DNA from: Terriglobia bacterium
GTDB lineage: Bacteria; Acidobacteriota; Terriglobia; Acidiferrales; UBA7541
Reading direction: 5' to 3'
Length of the DNA stretch: 35,758 nt
NCBI GenBank assembly: GCA_020073375.1
Contig: JAIQFG010000053.1
Coordinates: 1-35,758 of the forward strand
The notes under the pieces were generated by a model that was given only the letters and a program-made list of their open reading frames with translations, was not told where the DNA came from and searched no databases. The number at the start of each line of letters is the position of its first letter. Position 1 is the stretch's first letter. Shown one piece after another: positions 8,268 to 17,319 of the stretch. Made by a program: the position numbers and the translations under genes.

Positions 8268-8294
8268 CGGTTTGCCAGCCTCACATCAAACCAT

Positions 8295-8355
8295 CGTCAT
8301 TCCGAGCGAAGCGAGGAATCCCTCTTAGTTTTCTGGCGAAGAGGGATTCCTCGCC
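8295..8355. repeat. GTCATTCCGA-family inverted repeat
   Basis: The arms GCGAGGAATCCCTCTT (8311-8326) and AAGAGGGATTCCTCGC (8339-8354) are perfect reverse complements with a 12-nt loop. The leading CGTCATTCCGA links it to copies at 12589-12630 and 19458-19556. Confidence 0.75.
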
Positions 8356-8405
8356 AGCAGGGGCGGGTTAGGATTGCCGGACATGGGGAAGAGTGGGGGC
8401 CGAAC

Positions 8406-8561
8406 ATGAAAATGAAAAAAGCCGTCAGTTCCGCTCGAAAGAAACGCCGTTCATCGAAGGTTGCCAGGTGGTTCGCGAAACTTGACCGGCTCAGAGGGGA
8501 TTCGCTGTTTCCAAGGAGAGCTAAACAGGCCAAACCTCCGCGGCGTAAGATTTTCGACTAG
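8406..8561 (+). CDS. small very basic hypothetical protein
   Basis: A 51-residue frame with ATG at 8406 and TAG at 8559-8561. About 40 percent of residues are Lys or Arg (for example MKMKKAVSSARKKRRSSK and RRAKQAKPPRRK), with a short central WFAKLDRLRGDSLF stretch. Such composition suggests nucleic-acid binding if it is expressed. There is a purine-rich GGAAGAGTGGGGG upstream but no clean ribosome-binding site. It ends about 30 nt before the palindromes that flank the transposase gene. No family recognised. Confidence 0.35.
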   Translation: MKMKKAVSSARKKRRSSKVARWFAKLDRLRGDSLFPRRAKQAKPPRRKIFD

Positions 8562-8593
8562 ACCCAAGTTTGAAGTGCAAGTTCCGAGTTCGC

Positions 8594-9257
8594 GGCGCTG
8601 AAGGCGCCGGCGGTGGACAGCCCGGGGTAACACCCCGGGTTACGACGGTATAATTCGTATGCGCCCTGAAGGGGCGCAGGGATGCTGCGATGCCGCAATC
8701 GCTTGCTAAAAACCTCGTCCATCTCGTTTTCAGCACCAAAAACCGCGAGCCGGTCTTGACCGAACCTGTTCGAGAACCGCTATGCCTCTACGCGTCGGCC
8801 GCGTTGCGCGACCTCGATTCGCACGTAATCGCCATAAACGCGTGGCACAATCACGTCCATATTCTTTTCGCGCTAAGCAAAAATCGTTCTCTGGCTCAAA
8901 TTGTCATGGAGGTCAAACGCGCGACCTCCAAATGGATTAAAACCCAAGGAAAACAATTCGCGAAATTTCATTGGCAAAGCGGCTATGGAGCCTTCTCCAT
9001 CGGTCAATCCGGCGTCGATGAAGTTAAGACGTATATCGCCAATCAAGCCGAGCATCACCGCGTCAAAACATTCGAAGAAGAATTCCGCTCATTCTTAAAA
9101 CGCTATCAAATCGAATTTGACGAGCGTTACATTTGGGATTGAGCGAAATATCTCTGCCGGACGCGAAGATCCTCCGCCCTTTCAGGGCGGACATTGACAG
9201 GTGATCGGTTACCCAGGGCGTTGCCCTGGGCTAGTTACCTCCGCGCCGTTGGCGCGG
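8594..9257 (+). mobile_element. RAYT element with nested flanking palindromes
   Basis: The transposase gene at 8690-9142 is bracketed by three palindromes on each side in mirror order. Left: 8594-8608 (GGCGCTGAAGGCGCC), 8621-8639 (CCCGGGGTAACACCCCGGG), 8661-8677 (GCGCCCTGAAGGGGCGC). Right: 9174-9190 (CCGCCCTTTCAGGGCGG), 9210-9233 (core CCCAGGGCGTTGCCCTGGG), 9241-9257 (CCGCGCCGTTGGCGCGG). The second palindromes on the two sides are homologous in inverted orientation. The outer limits of the mobile unit are not certain. Confidence 0.75.
8690..9142 (+). CDS. REP-associated tyrosine transposase (IS200/IS605-like Y1)
   Basis: A 150-residue single-domain HUH transposase. The HUH motif is HNHVHIL (His55-Val-His57) and the nucleophilic tyrosine is probably Tyr115 in VKTYIANQAEHH, the usual arrangement for Y1 transposases of the IS200 and RAYT groups. 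These enzymes cut single-stranded DNA at hairpins. The N-terminus (LAKNLVHLVFSTKNREPVL) is typical. RAYT rather than true IS200 is suggested because the gene is flanked by several palindromes, and because the same palindromes occur at 12663-12840 without the gene. All key residues are intact, so it may be active or recently active. Confidence 0.85.
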   Translation: MPQSLAKNLVHLVFSTKNREPVLTEPVREPLCLYASAALRDLDSHVIAINAWHNHVHILFALSKNRSLAQIVMEVKRATSKWIKTQGKQFAKFHWQSGYGAFSIGQSGVDEVKTYIANQAEHHRVKTFEEEFRSFLKRYQIEFDERYIWD

Positions 9258-9388
9258 TAAGGCTAAGAACCTTAGTCAACGATGGACATGCGGATATCGG
9301 CAAACTTGGCTGGCGGGAATTGCTTTGAAATGAAGAAACCACCCACAGCTTTTCCACAAACTCGCCTCATCTTCCGCCGCACTTATGC
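9258..9388. other. intergenic, nothing recognised
   Basis: This is the stretch between the RAYT palindromes and the 16S promoter. No gene or regulatory site is evident. Confidence 0.4.
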
Positions 9389-9416
9389 TTGACATTCAGG
9401 AAACCGATGCTATGAT
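9389..9416 (+). promoter_or_regulatory. sigma70-type promoter of the 16S rRNA unit
   Basis: A -35 TTGACA at 9389-9394 and a -10 TATGAT at 9411-9416 with 16 bp between them. Transcription would start near 9423, about 240 nt before the mature 16S 5' end. Confidence 0.8.
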
Positions 9417-9458
9417 CGTTGGGCTTGAAGGTAACCCGCCTGCTGGACAGGGGGAAAT

Positions 9459-9470
9459 GCTCTTTGACAA
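9459..9470 (+). promoter_or_regulatory. boxA-like antitermination signal
   Basis: TGCTCTTTGACA closely matches the bacterial rRNA boxA consensus (TGCTCTTTAACA), which recruits the NusB/S10 antitermination complex. It lies in the 16S leader soon after the promoter. Confidence 0.75.
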
Positions 9471-9479
9471 ACTGGGTAA

Positions 9480-9509
9480 GATGAGATGTGCCAGAACCCG
9501 TTCGATTGA
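9480..9509 (+). other. 16S leader half of the rRNA processing stem
   Basis: Positions 9480-9500 pair with 11303-11323 over 21 nt with two mismatches. GATTGA at 9504-9509 can also pair with TCAATC at 11291-11296. A long stem enclosing the 16S is the usual RNase III substrate. Confidence 0.75.
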
Positions 9510-9612
9510 CCTTGGCATGCAAGTGCCAGGGGATTGAGTGAATCGAGCGATAAAAAAGTTCGCTTGAAAAACACGGGTGCGGGCTGTACTTACAGCCAGC
9601 CCCTAAATTGGT

Positions 9613-9649
9613 CCGACTCTCAGCAATGACAGTCGGGCTTTTTGTTTTT
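9613..9649 (+). terminator. terminator-like hairpin inside the 16S leader
   Basis: CCGACT (9613-9618) pairs with AGTCGG (9631-9636), extended inwards by two more pairs past a C-C mismatch, and is followed directly by GCTTTTTGTTTTT. It lies between the promoter and the 16S. Read-through would depend on antitermination, or it may be a processing element. Confidence 0.55.
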
Positions 9650-9662
9650 CAGGCAGCCATTT

Positions 9663-11193
<1,531 letters not shown>

Positions 11194-11290
11194 TAAACAT
11201 AGCGCCAAACCGACCCTGTGCTGGTGTGCAGGAGAAGTTGGCCAAGCTTCGGAACCTCTCACGGGGATCCGAGGTCATCGCTCGAACGAT

Positions 11291-11323
11291 TCAATCTTCG
11301 AGCGGGTTCTGTCAGATCTCATC
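11291..11323 (+). other. 16S trailer half of the rRNA processing stem
   Basis: This is the partner of 9480-9509. A competing local hairpin is possible: CGCTCGAA (11279-11286) with TTCGAGCG (11297-11304). Confidence 0.72.
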
Positions 11324-11355
11324 GAAACTCGGTTTTTCAAAGAGTGCTAACGCGC

Positions 11356-11389
11356 AAAAGCCCTTCCCTTTACCGGGGAGGGCTTTTTT
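11356..11389. terminator. bidirectional intrinsic terminator after 16S
   Basis: AAAAGCCCTTCCC pairs with GGGGAGGGCTTTTTT around a short loop. The A-tract on one side and T-tract on the other let it serve both the 16S unit and the convergent gene at 11460-12392. Confidence 0.88.
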
Positions 11390-11459
11390 GTTGGTGTGAA
11401 CAACGCGACGGCAAAAGCTCTTATCAGAGCAAGACGGTTCGCCTTCAAGTCGAAGGCAC

Positions 11460-12392
11460 TCATGGTGATTTGTCACTTTGAAAGTACACCGCTGAAATCA
11501 ACGACCTGGGAACAAATATCGCTTTGCGGTCTTCTACTTTCTGCACGAAGTAATAGCCGCTATCGGTTTCATCAACAAGCCAGACGTCCATCTTTACAGA
11601 GCTATCGATTGGCGAAGTCCCTACGAATTGAAGGACCACGGGTGATGGTCGGCCACCACCAAATTCAGAATGTATCTTGGGATAAATCCAAGCGCCAAAG
11701 ATAGTAAATACTGAAACGATATTTACAACTACGATGTCCCAACGCACGTCCCGCAACTTGGCTGGCTCTCTAATTGGATCGTGTATTTCATGTGTGAACC
11801 AGCCTACGGAGGCGAACCAAACAATCAGCGCTACGAAAACAAATTCTTTGCTGCGAATCAAACCGATGACCGATAGAGCTATTGATACGAAGGCAAGAAT
11901 CGTGAATATTATTCCGATAATTTTATTTCGCAGAATTCCCCACCCAACTCCTATGCTAACAACAATAGGGACAACGAAAGCGACATAAGACCAGCGAGAT
12001 ATTTGAGATTCCGCATCATAATTCACCAGCAAGCTGCGTAATACAAAACTAATAGCCCACGTAGCTACGAAGAATGAAAATAGTTTGGAGGACCACCTCC
12101 AGAACGGTGACGACGCAAAAACCGTTTCCTGTCCAAAGGATTTTGATTTCCAGGGCTCTATCCAAAACAGACCATAGATTTTGCAGGTTTCCAGAAACGG
12201 AATGGCAAAGAATATTGCAAAAACAATGCCTGCAGATATAAGTCTGGTCCGAAATAATCCAAATTCTACAATCCCATACCAAGCGTTATGAATGGAGACG
12301 ACAAGGTAACCTGCCCCATACAGCGCAATCAGCGCGATTGCGCCGACACGAGCAGTTAAATCCAGTCGATCCTTTAATTCTATTTTATCCAT
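11460..12392 (-). CDS. hypothetical multi-pass membrane protein
   Basis: About 310 residues with seven predicted membrane segments (for example VGAIALIALYGAGYLVVSI, ISAGIVFAIFFAIPFL, SYVAFVVPIVVSIGVGWGIL and IIGIIFTILAFVSIALSVIG), followed by a soluble C-terminal domain of about 75 residues containing KMDVWLVDETDSGYYFVQ and RSLISAVYF. I recognise no family. The start is taken at ATG 12392; a TTG at 12407 in the same frame is possible. The base composition is visibly richer in A/T than all neighbours and the codon choice differs (many AAT, ATA, TTT), which suggests recent acquisition. It ends facing the 16S terminator. Confidence 0.75.
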   Translation of the reverse strand: MDKIELKDRLDLTARVGAIALIALYGAGYLVVSIHNAWYGIVEFGLFRTRLISAGIVFAIFFAIPFLETCKIYGLFWIEPWKSKSFGQETVFASSPFWRWSSKLFSFFVATWAISFVLRSLLVNYDAESQISRWSYVAFVVPIVVSIGVGWGILRNKIIGIIFTILAFVSIALSVIGLIRSKEFVFVALIVWFASVGWFTHEIHDPIREPAKLRDVRWDIVVVNIVSVFTIFGAWIYPKIHSEFGGGRPSPVVLQFVGTSPIDSSVKMDVWLVDETDSGYYFVQKVEDRKAIFVPRSLISAVYFQSDKSP

Positions 12393-12455
12393 TTTCTGCC
12401 AGCCCAAACATTACTCTGGTACCAGGTCAAAACCAAATACTTCAGACTGATTAGG

Positions 12456-12488
12456 GCGGGTGGCCCGGACTTTGACTTTGAGGGTGCC
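12456..12488 (+). repeat. 33-bp direct repeat, copy A
   Basis: It reads GCGGGTGGCCCGGACTTTGA then CTTTGAGGGTGCC. It matches 12899-12931 with a single A/C difference and is related to the text around 933-1015. Confidence 0.8.
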
Positions 12489-12588
12489 GGGTGCGCCAGC
12501 CTTTGAATTTGCGGGTGCCTGCTCCTTCGTGGTTTTCGAAAGGGCGGGGTTTAGATTCACGAGAGCAACTGACCTTACACCAGACCAG

Positions 12589-12630
12589 AGAGAGATTCCT
12601 CACCCGCAGGAGCAGGTTCGGAATGACGAC
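12589..12630 (-). repeat. GTCATTCCGA-family repeat fragment
   Basis: It contains GAGAGATTCCTC and ends TCGGAATGACG. It aligns to the right arm of the repeat at 8295-8355. Confidence 0.5.
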
Positions 12631-12662
12631 ATCCTAGAACCCGTCTTGTGCTGAAATTTTCA

Positions 12663-12840
12663 GGCGCTGAAAGCGTCGTCGGTGACTAGCCCGGGGCAAC
12701 GCCCCGGGATCGTGCCAAGGCCTCATCGCCCGCCCTGAAAGGGCGGAGGGCCCTTGCGCCCTTTCAGGGCGCACCAAAATCAACGGATTCCGTACCCAGG
12801 GCGTTGCCCTGGGCTATTCACCATCGGCGCCTTCGGCGCC
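12663..12840. mobile_element. transposase-less palindrome array related to the RAYT element
   Basis: Six palindromes appear in the same order as around the transposase at 8690: 12663-12677 (GGCGCTGAAAGCGTC), 12690-12708 (CCCGGGGCAACGCCCCGGG), 12730-12746 (CCGCCCTGAAAGGGCGG), 12756-12772 (GCGCCCTTTCAGGGCGC), 12793-12816 (core CCCAGGGCGTTGCCCTGGG), 12826-12840 (GGCGCCTTCGGCGCC). The array is about 180 bp with mirror symmetry and no coding sequence, as expected for a non-autonomous REPIN or MITE mobilised by the RAYT. Confidence 0.78.
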
Positions 12841-12898
12841 GAGAGATTGGAAATTGACTGTCGTTTGTGGATTCACCCGGCTATTGTCTTGCCTTGTG

Positions 12899-12931
12899 GC
12901 GGGTGGCCCGGCCTTTGACTTTGAGGGTGCC
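12899..12931 (+). repeat. 33-bp direct repeat, copy B
   Basis: It matches copy A at 12456-12488 except for one base. The two copies flank the palindrome array. Confidence 0.8.
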
Positions 12932-12967
12932 CCATCCTCGCGGAGCGAAGGGGGGATTGACCTAGCA

Positions 12968-13939
12968 TTACGGCGCAATCACATCCAGGTCGCGTGCGAT
13001 CACAATCGGGCCGCTGTATTTCTCGTGAATCTCGCGCACCATGTCGTCTTCCTTCGCATTTCCCAGCAGACCCCAGTGCGTCAAAATCAGCATCTTCGCC
13101 TTGGCGCGCGCAGCGATATCTCCCAGCTCGGGTGCGCTGGTGTGGAACGCGCTCTCGTACTTCATCCATTGCTCCAAGGACAGAGCGGGTTTTTGGGAAT
13201 TCGCCGCCCTCCCGGAATACACTTCGTGAACCAACGCGTCGCAGCCTGAGCAGGCCTCGACCACCGACTCGGCGGGCGCCGTGTCTCCGGAAACGACGAT
13301 GGACTTGCCGCCCGCATCGAAGCGGTATCCCAGAGCTTCCTTCCATGACCCATGCTTCACAAGAAAGGCCTTCACGCTGACGTTCCCGTCCTGATAAATA
13401 TTTCCCGGCTGCACGTCGTGCCCGTCGACTTTGTAACCGGTCGTATCGCCGCTCTCGAGCCCTGTGGTGCGCACCTGAATATCTTCCTTAAAAGCCTCGA
13501 GAATGTGCGCGGCCATTTCTTTCGTGCCTTCCGGTCCGAAGAGACGCAACGGTTTCGCCCGCCCGACAATCCAGGGAGTGAAAATCAGGTCAGGCAATCC
13601 GAGCGTGTGGTCGCTGTGCAGGTGCGTCAGGAACGCAATGTCGAGATCGTCGGGCCGGAGAGCGGGGATCCCGCGCTGGAAGGCCGAATTGGCTTGGCGC
13701 GACACGCCCGATCCGGCGTCAACCAGATAAGCCTTTCCGCCGGCCACGATCGCGAGCGAAGGTCCTTGGCGATCGGCATTGGGAATTGGGCTCCCTGTTC
13801 CCAGGAAAACAACCTTAACGTCTTTGGAGGGCGGCGCGGATTGTTGCGACTGCGCTCCAAAAGGGATTGCGTCCGTGGTGCAGACCATCACGATAATCAG
13901 AATGCGAGACCAACGAAGCCCGGCGGATCGGTTTTGCAT
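12968..13939 (-). CDS. secreted MBL-fold metallo-hydrolase (RNase Z-like)
   Basis: A 323-residue metallo-beta-lactamase-fold enzyme. An N-terminal hydrophobic stretch (SRILIIVMVCTTDAIPFGA) looks like a signal peptide. The core starts VKVVFLGTGSPIPNADRQGP, and the zinc motif HLHSDH is at residues 106-111; later metal ligands are expected in VVSGDTAPAE and LTHWG near the C-terminus. The architecture is that of the RNase Z/arylsulfatase-type branch, but an exported member is unlikely to process tRNA; sulfatase, phosphodiesterase or lactonase activity is possible. GAGGGGG precedes the ATG on the minus strand. It stands alone, upstream of a divergent secreted-protein gene. Confidence 0.87.
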   Translation of the reverse strand: MQNRSAGLRWSRILIIVMVCTTDAIPFGAQSQQSAPPSKDVKVVFLGTGSPIPNADRQGPSLAIVAGGKAYLVDAGSGVSRQANSAFQRGIPALRPDDLDIAFLTHLHSDHTLGLPDLIFTPWIVGRAKPLRLFGPEGTKEMAAHILEAFKEDIQVRTTGLESGDTTGYKVDGHDVQPGNIYQDGNVSVKAFLVKHGSWKEALGYRFDAGGKSIVVSGDTAPAESVVEACSGCDALVHEVYSGRAANSQKPALSLEQWMKYESAFHTSAPELGDIAARAKAKMLILTHWGLLGNAKEDDMVREIHEKYSGPIVIARDLDVIAP

Positions 13940-14169
13940 GGACGAACCCCCTCGTTTTCGTGTAGCGGCTACAGGAGTATATATCTTGAACCCGCACTAA
14001 ATTTCTCTACGACGTCTTCCTTCCCCGCCTCGTGAAGCAATCGCATCAAGCCTAAAGCCGCATACAAAAAACGAGCATCGCTGCGCAATGGCGTTCAGCG
14101 CATCTAAGAGAATAGGAAGAACCCGCCAAGCTCTATTTTTCAAGGCCATCGGGGAGTACGATAAAAATA

Positions 14170-15024
14170 ATGAGGCGCCATCCATGTCATTTGTCCTTGC
14201 GCATATCGGCCCTTGCCGGAATGCTGCTGGCAAGCGCAGCCGCGCGTGCGCAGCAGCCGCAACCCGCCGAACCCGTCAAGCCCCCCGCGATCGAGGAAGT
14301 CCAAACCGTGCAAAACCCCGCCGAGCCGTGCGTTCAGCCGCCGCCACCGGTAAGCTGGCAGGATTATGTGGGACCGTTTCACAAGGCATTGGGCATTTTC
14401 GCGCAGAAGATCGATCGCGAGTCGGTTGGAGCGCCCCTTTCACCGCGTTACAAACCAAACACGGTGCTCTGCTCTCTTGAAATAAAGGATAAATTCAAAT
14501 TGTTTGTCTGGGAATCGGTGGACCCGGTCACGTTTCTCCAGGCGGGCTTCAATGCCGGACTCTCGCAGGCGCGCAACGACGACGCCACCTTTGGCCAGGG
14601 AGCGGGAGGGTATGTAAAGCGATTCGGCTCAAGTTATGTCGATCAGGTGCAGTTCCGGTTCTTCAAGGAATTCGCGTATCCGGTGGTGTTTTCCGAGGAT
14701 CCGCGATACTACCGGCTGGCGCACGGCAGCGTGGGAAGACGCACGCTTCATGCGGTTTCGCACTCCGTGATCGCGTACCGGGATAACGGCCACCGCATGT
14801 TCAATATTTCCGAACTGCTTGGAAACACAACCGGCGAGTTGTTGGCCAACCTCTATCACCCGGGAACCGAACGCGGATTTTCCGCGACCGCGCGCAACGT
14901 GGGCTTTGACTTTGCCTTCGATTCGGGTTTTGACGTGATCCGCGAATTCTGGCCCGAGTTCTCTCGGGCCTTCCACTTGCCCTTCCGCTATCAAAATGAA
15001 AACTCCGCTTCGAGCGGCCCGTAA
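14170..15024 (+). CDS. secreted hypothetical protein
   Basis: A 284-residue protein with a signal peptide (LSLRISALAGMLLASAAARAQ) and a Pro-rich linker to about residue 50. The rest is aromatic-rich and soluble-looking, with segments such as PRYYRLAHGSVGRRTLHAVS and a C-terminal FDVIREFWPEFSRAF. I do not recognise a family; proteins of this look are frequent in acidobacterial genomes. No transmembrane segment is evident beyond the signal. The ATG has only a distant purine-rich site (GGGGAG). It ends 22 nt before the convergent LysR gene. Confidence 0.72.
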   Translation: MRRHPCHLSLRISALAGMLLASAAARAQQPQPAEPVKPPAIEEVQTVQNPAEPCVQPPPPVSWQDYVGPFHKALGIFAQKIDRESVGAPLSPRYKPNTVLCSLEIKDKFKLFVWESVDPVTFLQAGFNAGLSQARNDDATFGQGAGGYVKRFGSSYVDQVQFRFFKEFAYPVVFSEDPRYYRLAHGSVGRRTLHAVSHSVIAYRDNGHRMFNISELLGNTTGELLANLYHPGTERGFSATARNVGFDFAFDSGFDVIREFWPEFSRAFHLPFRYQNENSASSGP

Positions 15025-15045
15025 TTCCCAGCCCTCCGAGCCAGC

Positions 15046-15927
15046 TTACTGGGTTTCTCCGTGAAGCAATCGCATCAATCCCACAGCGGCATGCGAAAGC
15101 CGCGCCCCGCGCCGCGACACCAGGTACAGCGACCGCGGCAACTTGAGCTGCCGGATGCGCACCTCCGCCAGCAGCTTTCTCTCGACTTCCCATTGCACGC
15201 ACATGCGCGGCACGATGGCCACGCCCATGCCCATCTGCACGAACCGCTTGATGCTTTCGATCGTGGGCATCTCGACGTCGCGCCGCAGCGGCGTGCGGTG
15301 CTTCTCGAACAGTTGAATCACGCGCGAGCGGTAGGGCGAATCGACGTTGTGCGCGATGAACGTCTCCTCGCCCAGTTCCTTGATGTCCACCGAGCCGCGC
15401 CGCGCCAGCCTGTGCTTTGGCGGCACGACAAAGGTCAGCTCGTCGCGCAGGATTTCAACGGCCGCAAGCTTCGCGTCCTGCGGCATGTAGGAAACCGTGC
15501 CCAGGTCCAGCCGGTAATTCAGCACCTCCTGCGGGATGTCGCGCGAAAGCGTGCGGTGCATGATCAGTTTTACTCCGGGATAGAGTTTCCGGTACCGCGC
15601 CAGCGCCGGCAGCAGTGCGTGGATCGAGCTTTCGTTCACGCCCAGCCGCAGCTCGCCGCGTCCCAGGCTCTTGAGATCATCCATGCCCTTCTGGATTTCG
15701 TCGCGCAGGTTCAGCAGCCGCTCGGCGTAATCGCGCAGCAGTTCACCGGCATCGGTCAGCTTCACCTGCCGCGCCCCGCGCACCAGCAGAGGCTGCCCCA
15801 CCGATTCCTCCAGCTTGCGGATGACGATGCTCACCGCCGGCTGGGTGCGAAACAGTTTTTCCGCCGCCCGCGAAAAGCTTTGCTCCCGGGCGACGGTAAG
15901 AAACACCTGCAATTGAGATAGATCCAA
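15046..15927 (-). CDS. LysR family transcriptional regulator
   Basis: A 293-residue LysR-type regulator. The N-terminal winged HTH is clear (LSQLQVFLTVAREQSFSRAA, then KLFRTQPAVSIVIRKLEESV), and a substrate-binding domain follows (GELRLGVNESSIHALLPALA, then ELTFVVPPKHRLARRG). The start is a TTG at 15927, with GGAGA eight bases upstream on the minus strand. It is transcribed divergently from leuA, 174 bp apart, so it may regulate leuA and itself, as LysR proteins commonly do for divergent neighbours. The effector is unknown. The very C-terminus is Arg-rich. Confidence 0.88.
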   Translation of the reverse strand: MDLSQLQVFLTVAREQSFSRAAEKLFRTQPAVSIVIRKLEESVGQPLLVRGARQVKLTDAGELLRDYAERLLNLRDEIQKGMDDLKSLGRGELRLGVNESSIHALLPALARYRKLYPGVKLIMHRTLSRDIPQEVLNYRLDLGTVSYMPQDAKLAAVEILRDELTFVVPPKHRLARRGSVDIKELGEETFIAHNVDSPYRSRVIQLFEKHRTPLRRDVEMPTIESIKRFVQMGMGVAIVPRMCVQWEVERKLLAEVRIRQLKLPRSLYLVSRRGARLSHAAVGLMRLLHGETQ

Positions 15928-15940
15928 AGTTGCGTCTCCA

Positions 15941-15995
15941 GTAGGACAGGCTTCAGCCTGTCGTTTCTAGTGGCACAGGCCGAAGCCTGTGCCAC
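15941..15995. repeat. REPIN-like paired palindrome
   Basis: The left half is GTAG plus a hairpin of stem GACAGGC and loop TTCA; the right half is the related inverted hairpin GGCACAGGCCGAAGCCTGTG. It lies in the LysR-leuA intergenic region. Confidence 0.8.
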
Positions 15996-16025
15996 CAAGA
16001 GCCCACGTTTCCCCCATAATAAGTC

Positions 16026-16051
16026 TTTATATCACTCAAAACTATTATAAA
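16026..16051. promoter_or_regulatory. AT-rich dyad, possible LysR operator/promoter region
   Basis: TTTATA (16026-16031) and TATAAA (16046-16051) form a dyad in the only A/T-rich patch of the divergent LysR-leuA spacer. LysR proteins bind such interrupted dyads, but the assignment is speculative. Confidence 0.3.
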
Positions 16052-16101
16052 TTTGATTGCCTTGCCCATCCGGTGTGAAATGTCCACTGTAGGAGAGTGC
16101 C

Positions 16102-17316
16102 ATGGATAACGTAAGTGGCGAAAAAGTGCCCGTCGAAAACGTAAAAATCTTCGACACCACGCTGAGAGACGGCGAACAATCCCCCGGCTTCTCCATGACC
16201 ATGCCGGAAAAAATCCGCATGGCCCGCCAGCTCGAATCGCTCGGCGTGGACATCATCGAGGCCGGCTTCCCCATCGCCTCCCCCGGCGACCTGGAAGGCA
16301 CGCGCGCCGTGGCCCGCGAAATCAAGGGCTGCACCGTGGCTGCGCTGGCCCGCGCGCGCCGCGACGACATCGACGCCGCCCTCGACGGCATCTCCCAGGC
16401 CAAGCACCCGCGCCTGCACACGTTTCTCGCGACTTCCGATCTGCACCTGCACCACAAGCTGCGCCTCACGCGCGAAGAGGCCCTGGAAGCCATCTCCACC
16501 AACGTGCGCTACGCCCGCCAGCACTGCGCCGAGGTGGAATTTTCCGCCGAGGACGCCAGCCGCACCGAAATCAATTTCCTATGCAAGGCGGTCAAAGCGG
16601 CCGTCGACGCCGGCGCCACCATCATCAATCTTCCCGACACCGTGGGCTACGCCGTGCCCGAGGAATACGCTGCCATGTTCCGCGACGTGATCGCGTTCCT
16701 GGACGGTGCACCCGGCATCACGCTGAGCGCGCACTGCCACGACGATCTCGGACTGGGTGTGGCCAATTCCCTGGCCGCGGTGCAGGCGGGTGCGCGCCAG
16801 CTCGAGCTGACGATCAACGGAATAGGCGAGCGCGCGGGCAACGCCGCGCTGGAAGAAGTGATCGTCCTGCTGAACGTGCGCCAGGCCAAGCTGGGCGTGA
16901 CCACCAACGTCCACCTCGATAAACTGTACGCCACCAGCCGCCTGCTGACTGAAATTACCGGTGCGCCCGTATCGCCCAACAAGGCCGTGGTGGGCGCAAA
17001 CGCGTTCGCGCACGAAGCCGGCATCCATCAGGACGGCATCCTGAAAAATCCCCTCACCTACGAAATCATTTCTCCCGAAGCGGTCGGCGTTCCCAAGCGC
17101 TCCCTGGTTCTGGGAAAACATTCCGGCCGCAACGCACTGCGCGCCGCGCTGGTTGAAATCGGCTATACGCCCACGGCCGAGGAACTCGATCAATGCTACA
17201 AGCGCGTCTCCGCGCTGGCCGACGAAGCCAAAACCGTCAGCACGCGCGACCTGCTGGCCATCGCCCACCAGGTGATGCGCAAACACAGCAGCGAAACCGC
17301 CCTCACTGCGGAATAA
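16102..17316 (+). CDS. leuA: 2-isopropylmalate synthase, lacking the regulatory domain
   Basis: This 404-residue protein carries the full catalytic core of LeuA, which condenses acetyl-CoA with 2-oxoisovalerate in the first step of leucine synthesis. Landmarks: FDTTLRDGEQSPGF (residues 17-30, metal-binding Asp23), HTFLATSDLHLHHKLRL, EFSAEDASRT, the metal histidines His211/His213 in HCHDDLG, GIGERAGNAALEEV, and the subdomain block NAFAHEAGIHQDGILKN with LVLGKHSGRNALR. Typical LeuA is about 510-520 residues with a C-terminal leucine-binding domain; here the frame stops just where that domain should begin and a REPIN follows 3 nt later. TAGGAGAG precedes the ATG. A homocitrate or citramalate synthase is less likely given the LeuA-type ATSDLH region and nearby leuB. 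Confidence 0.9.
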   Translation: MDNVSGEKVPVENVKIFDTTLRDGEQSPGFSMTMPEKIRMARQLESLGVDIIEAGFPIASPGDLEGTRAVAREIKGCTVAALARARRDDIDAALDGISQAKHPRLHTFLATSDLHLHHKLRLTREEALEAISTNVRYARQHCAEVEFSAEDASRTEINFLCKAVKAAVDAGATIINLPDTVGYAVPEEYAAMFRDVIAFLDGAPGITLSAHCHDDLGLGVANSLAAVQAGARQLELTINGIGERAGNAALEEVIVLLNVRQAKLGVTTNVHLDKLYATSRLLTEITGAPVSPNKAVVGANAFAHEAGIHQDGILKNPLTYEIISPEAVGVPKRSLVLGKHSGRNALRAALVEIGYTPTAEELDQCYKRVSALADEAKTVSTRDLLAIAHQVMRKHSSETALTAE

Positions 17317-17319
17317 GCC

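Larger units (their letters stand above)
12408..12967. other. repeat-dense intergenic stretch
   Basis: No gene is seen. In order it holds a 33-bp direct repeat copy (12456-12488), a GTCATTCCGA-family fragment (12589-12630), the transposase-less RAYT palindrome array (12663-12840) and the second direct repeat copy (12899-12931). Confidence 0.75.

Noticed and set aside
8295..8355. Possible rho-independent terminator after the NHL gene
   Set aside because: The hairpin is strong but no T-run follows, and homologous copies elsewhere show it is a dispersed repeat. It may still slow transcription.
11194..11459. tRNA-Ile/Ala and start of 23S after the 16S gene
   Set aside because: I looked for cloverleaf and 23S start motifs and found none before the terminator and the convergent gene.
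12663..12840. CRISPR array
   Set aside because: The repeats are distinct palindromes in mirror order, not identical direct repeats with uniform spacers, and no cas gene is present.
12456..12931. Composite transposon bounded by the 33-bp direct repeats
   Set aside because: There is no transposase between them and no target-site duplication could be recognised.
16102..17316. Homocitrate synthase (NifV) because of the short length
   Set aside because: The substrate-binding segments are of the LeuA type, leuB lies nearby and no nitrogenase-related gene is present. It remains a minor alternative.
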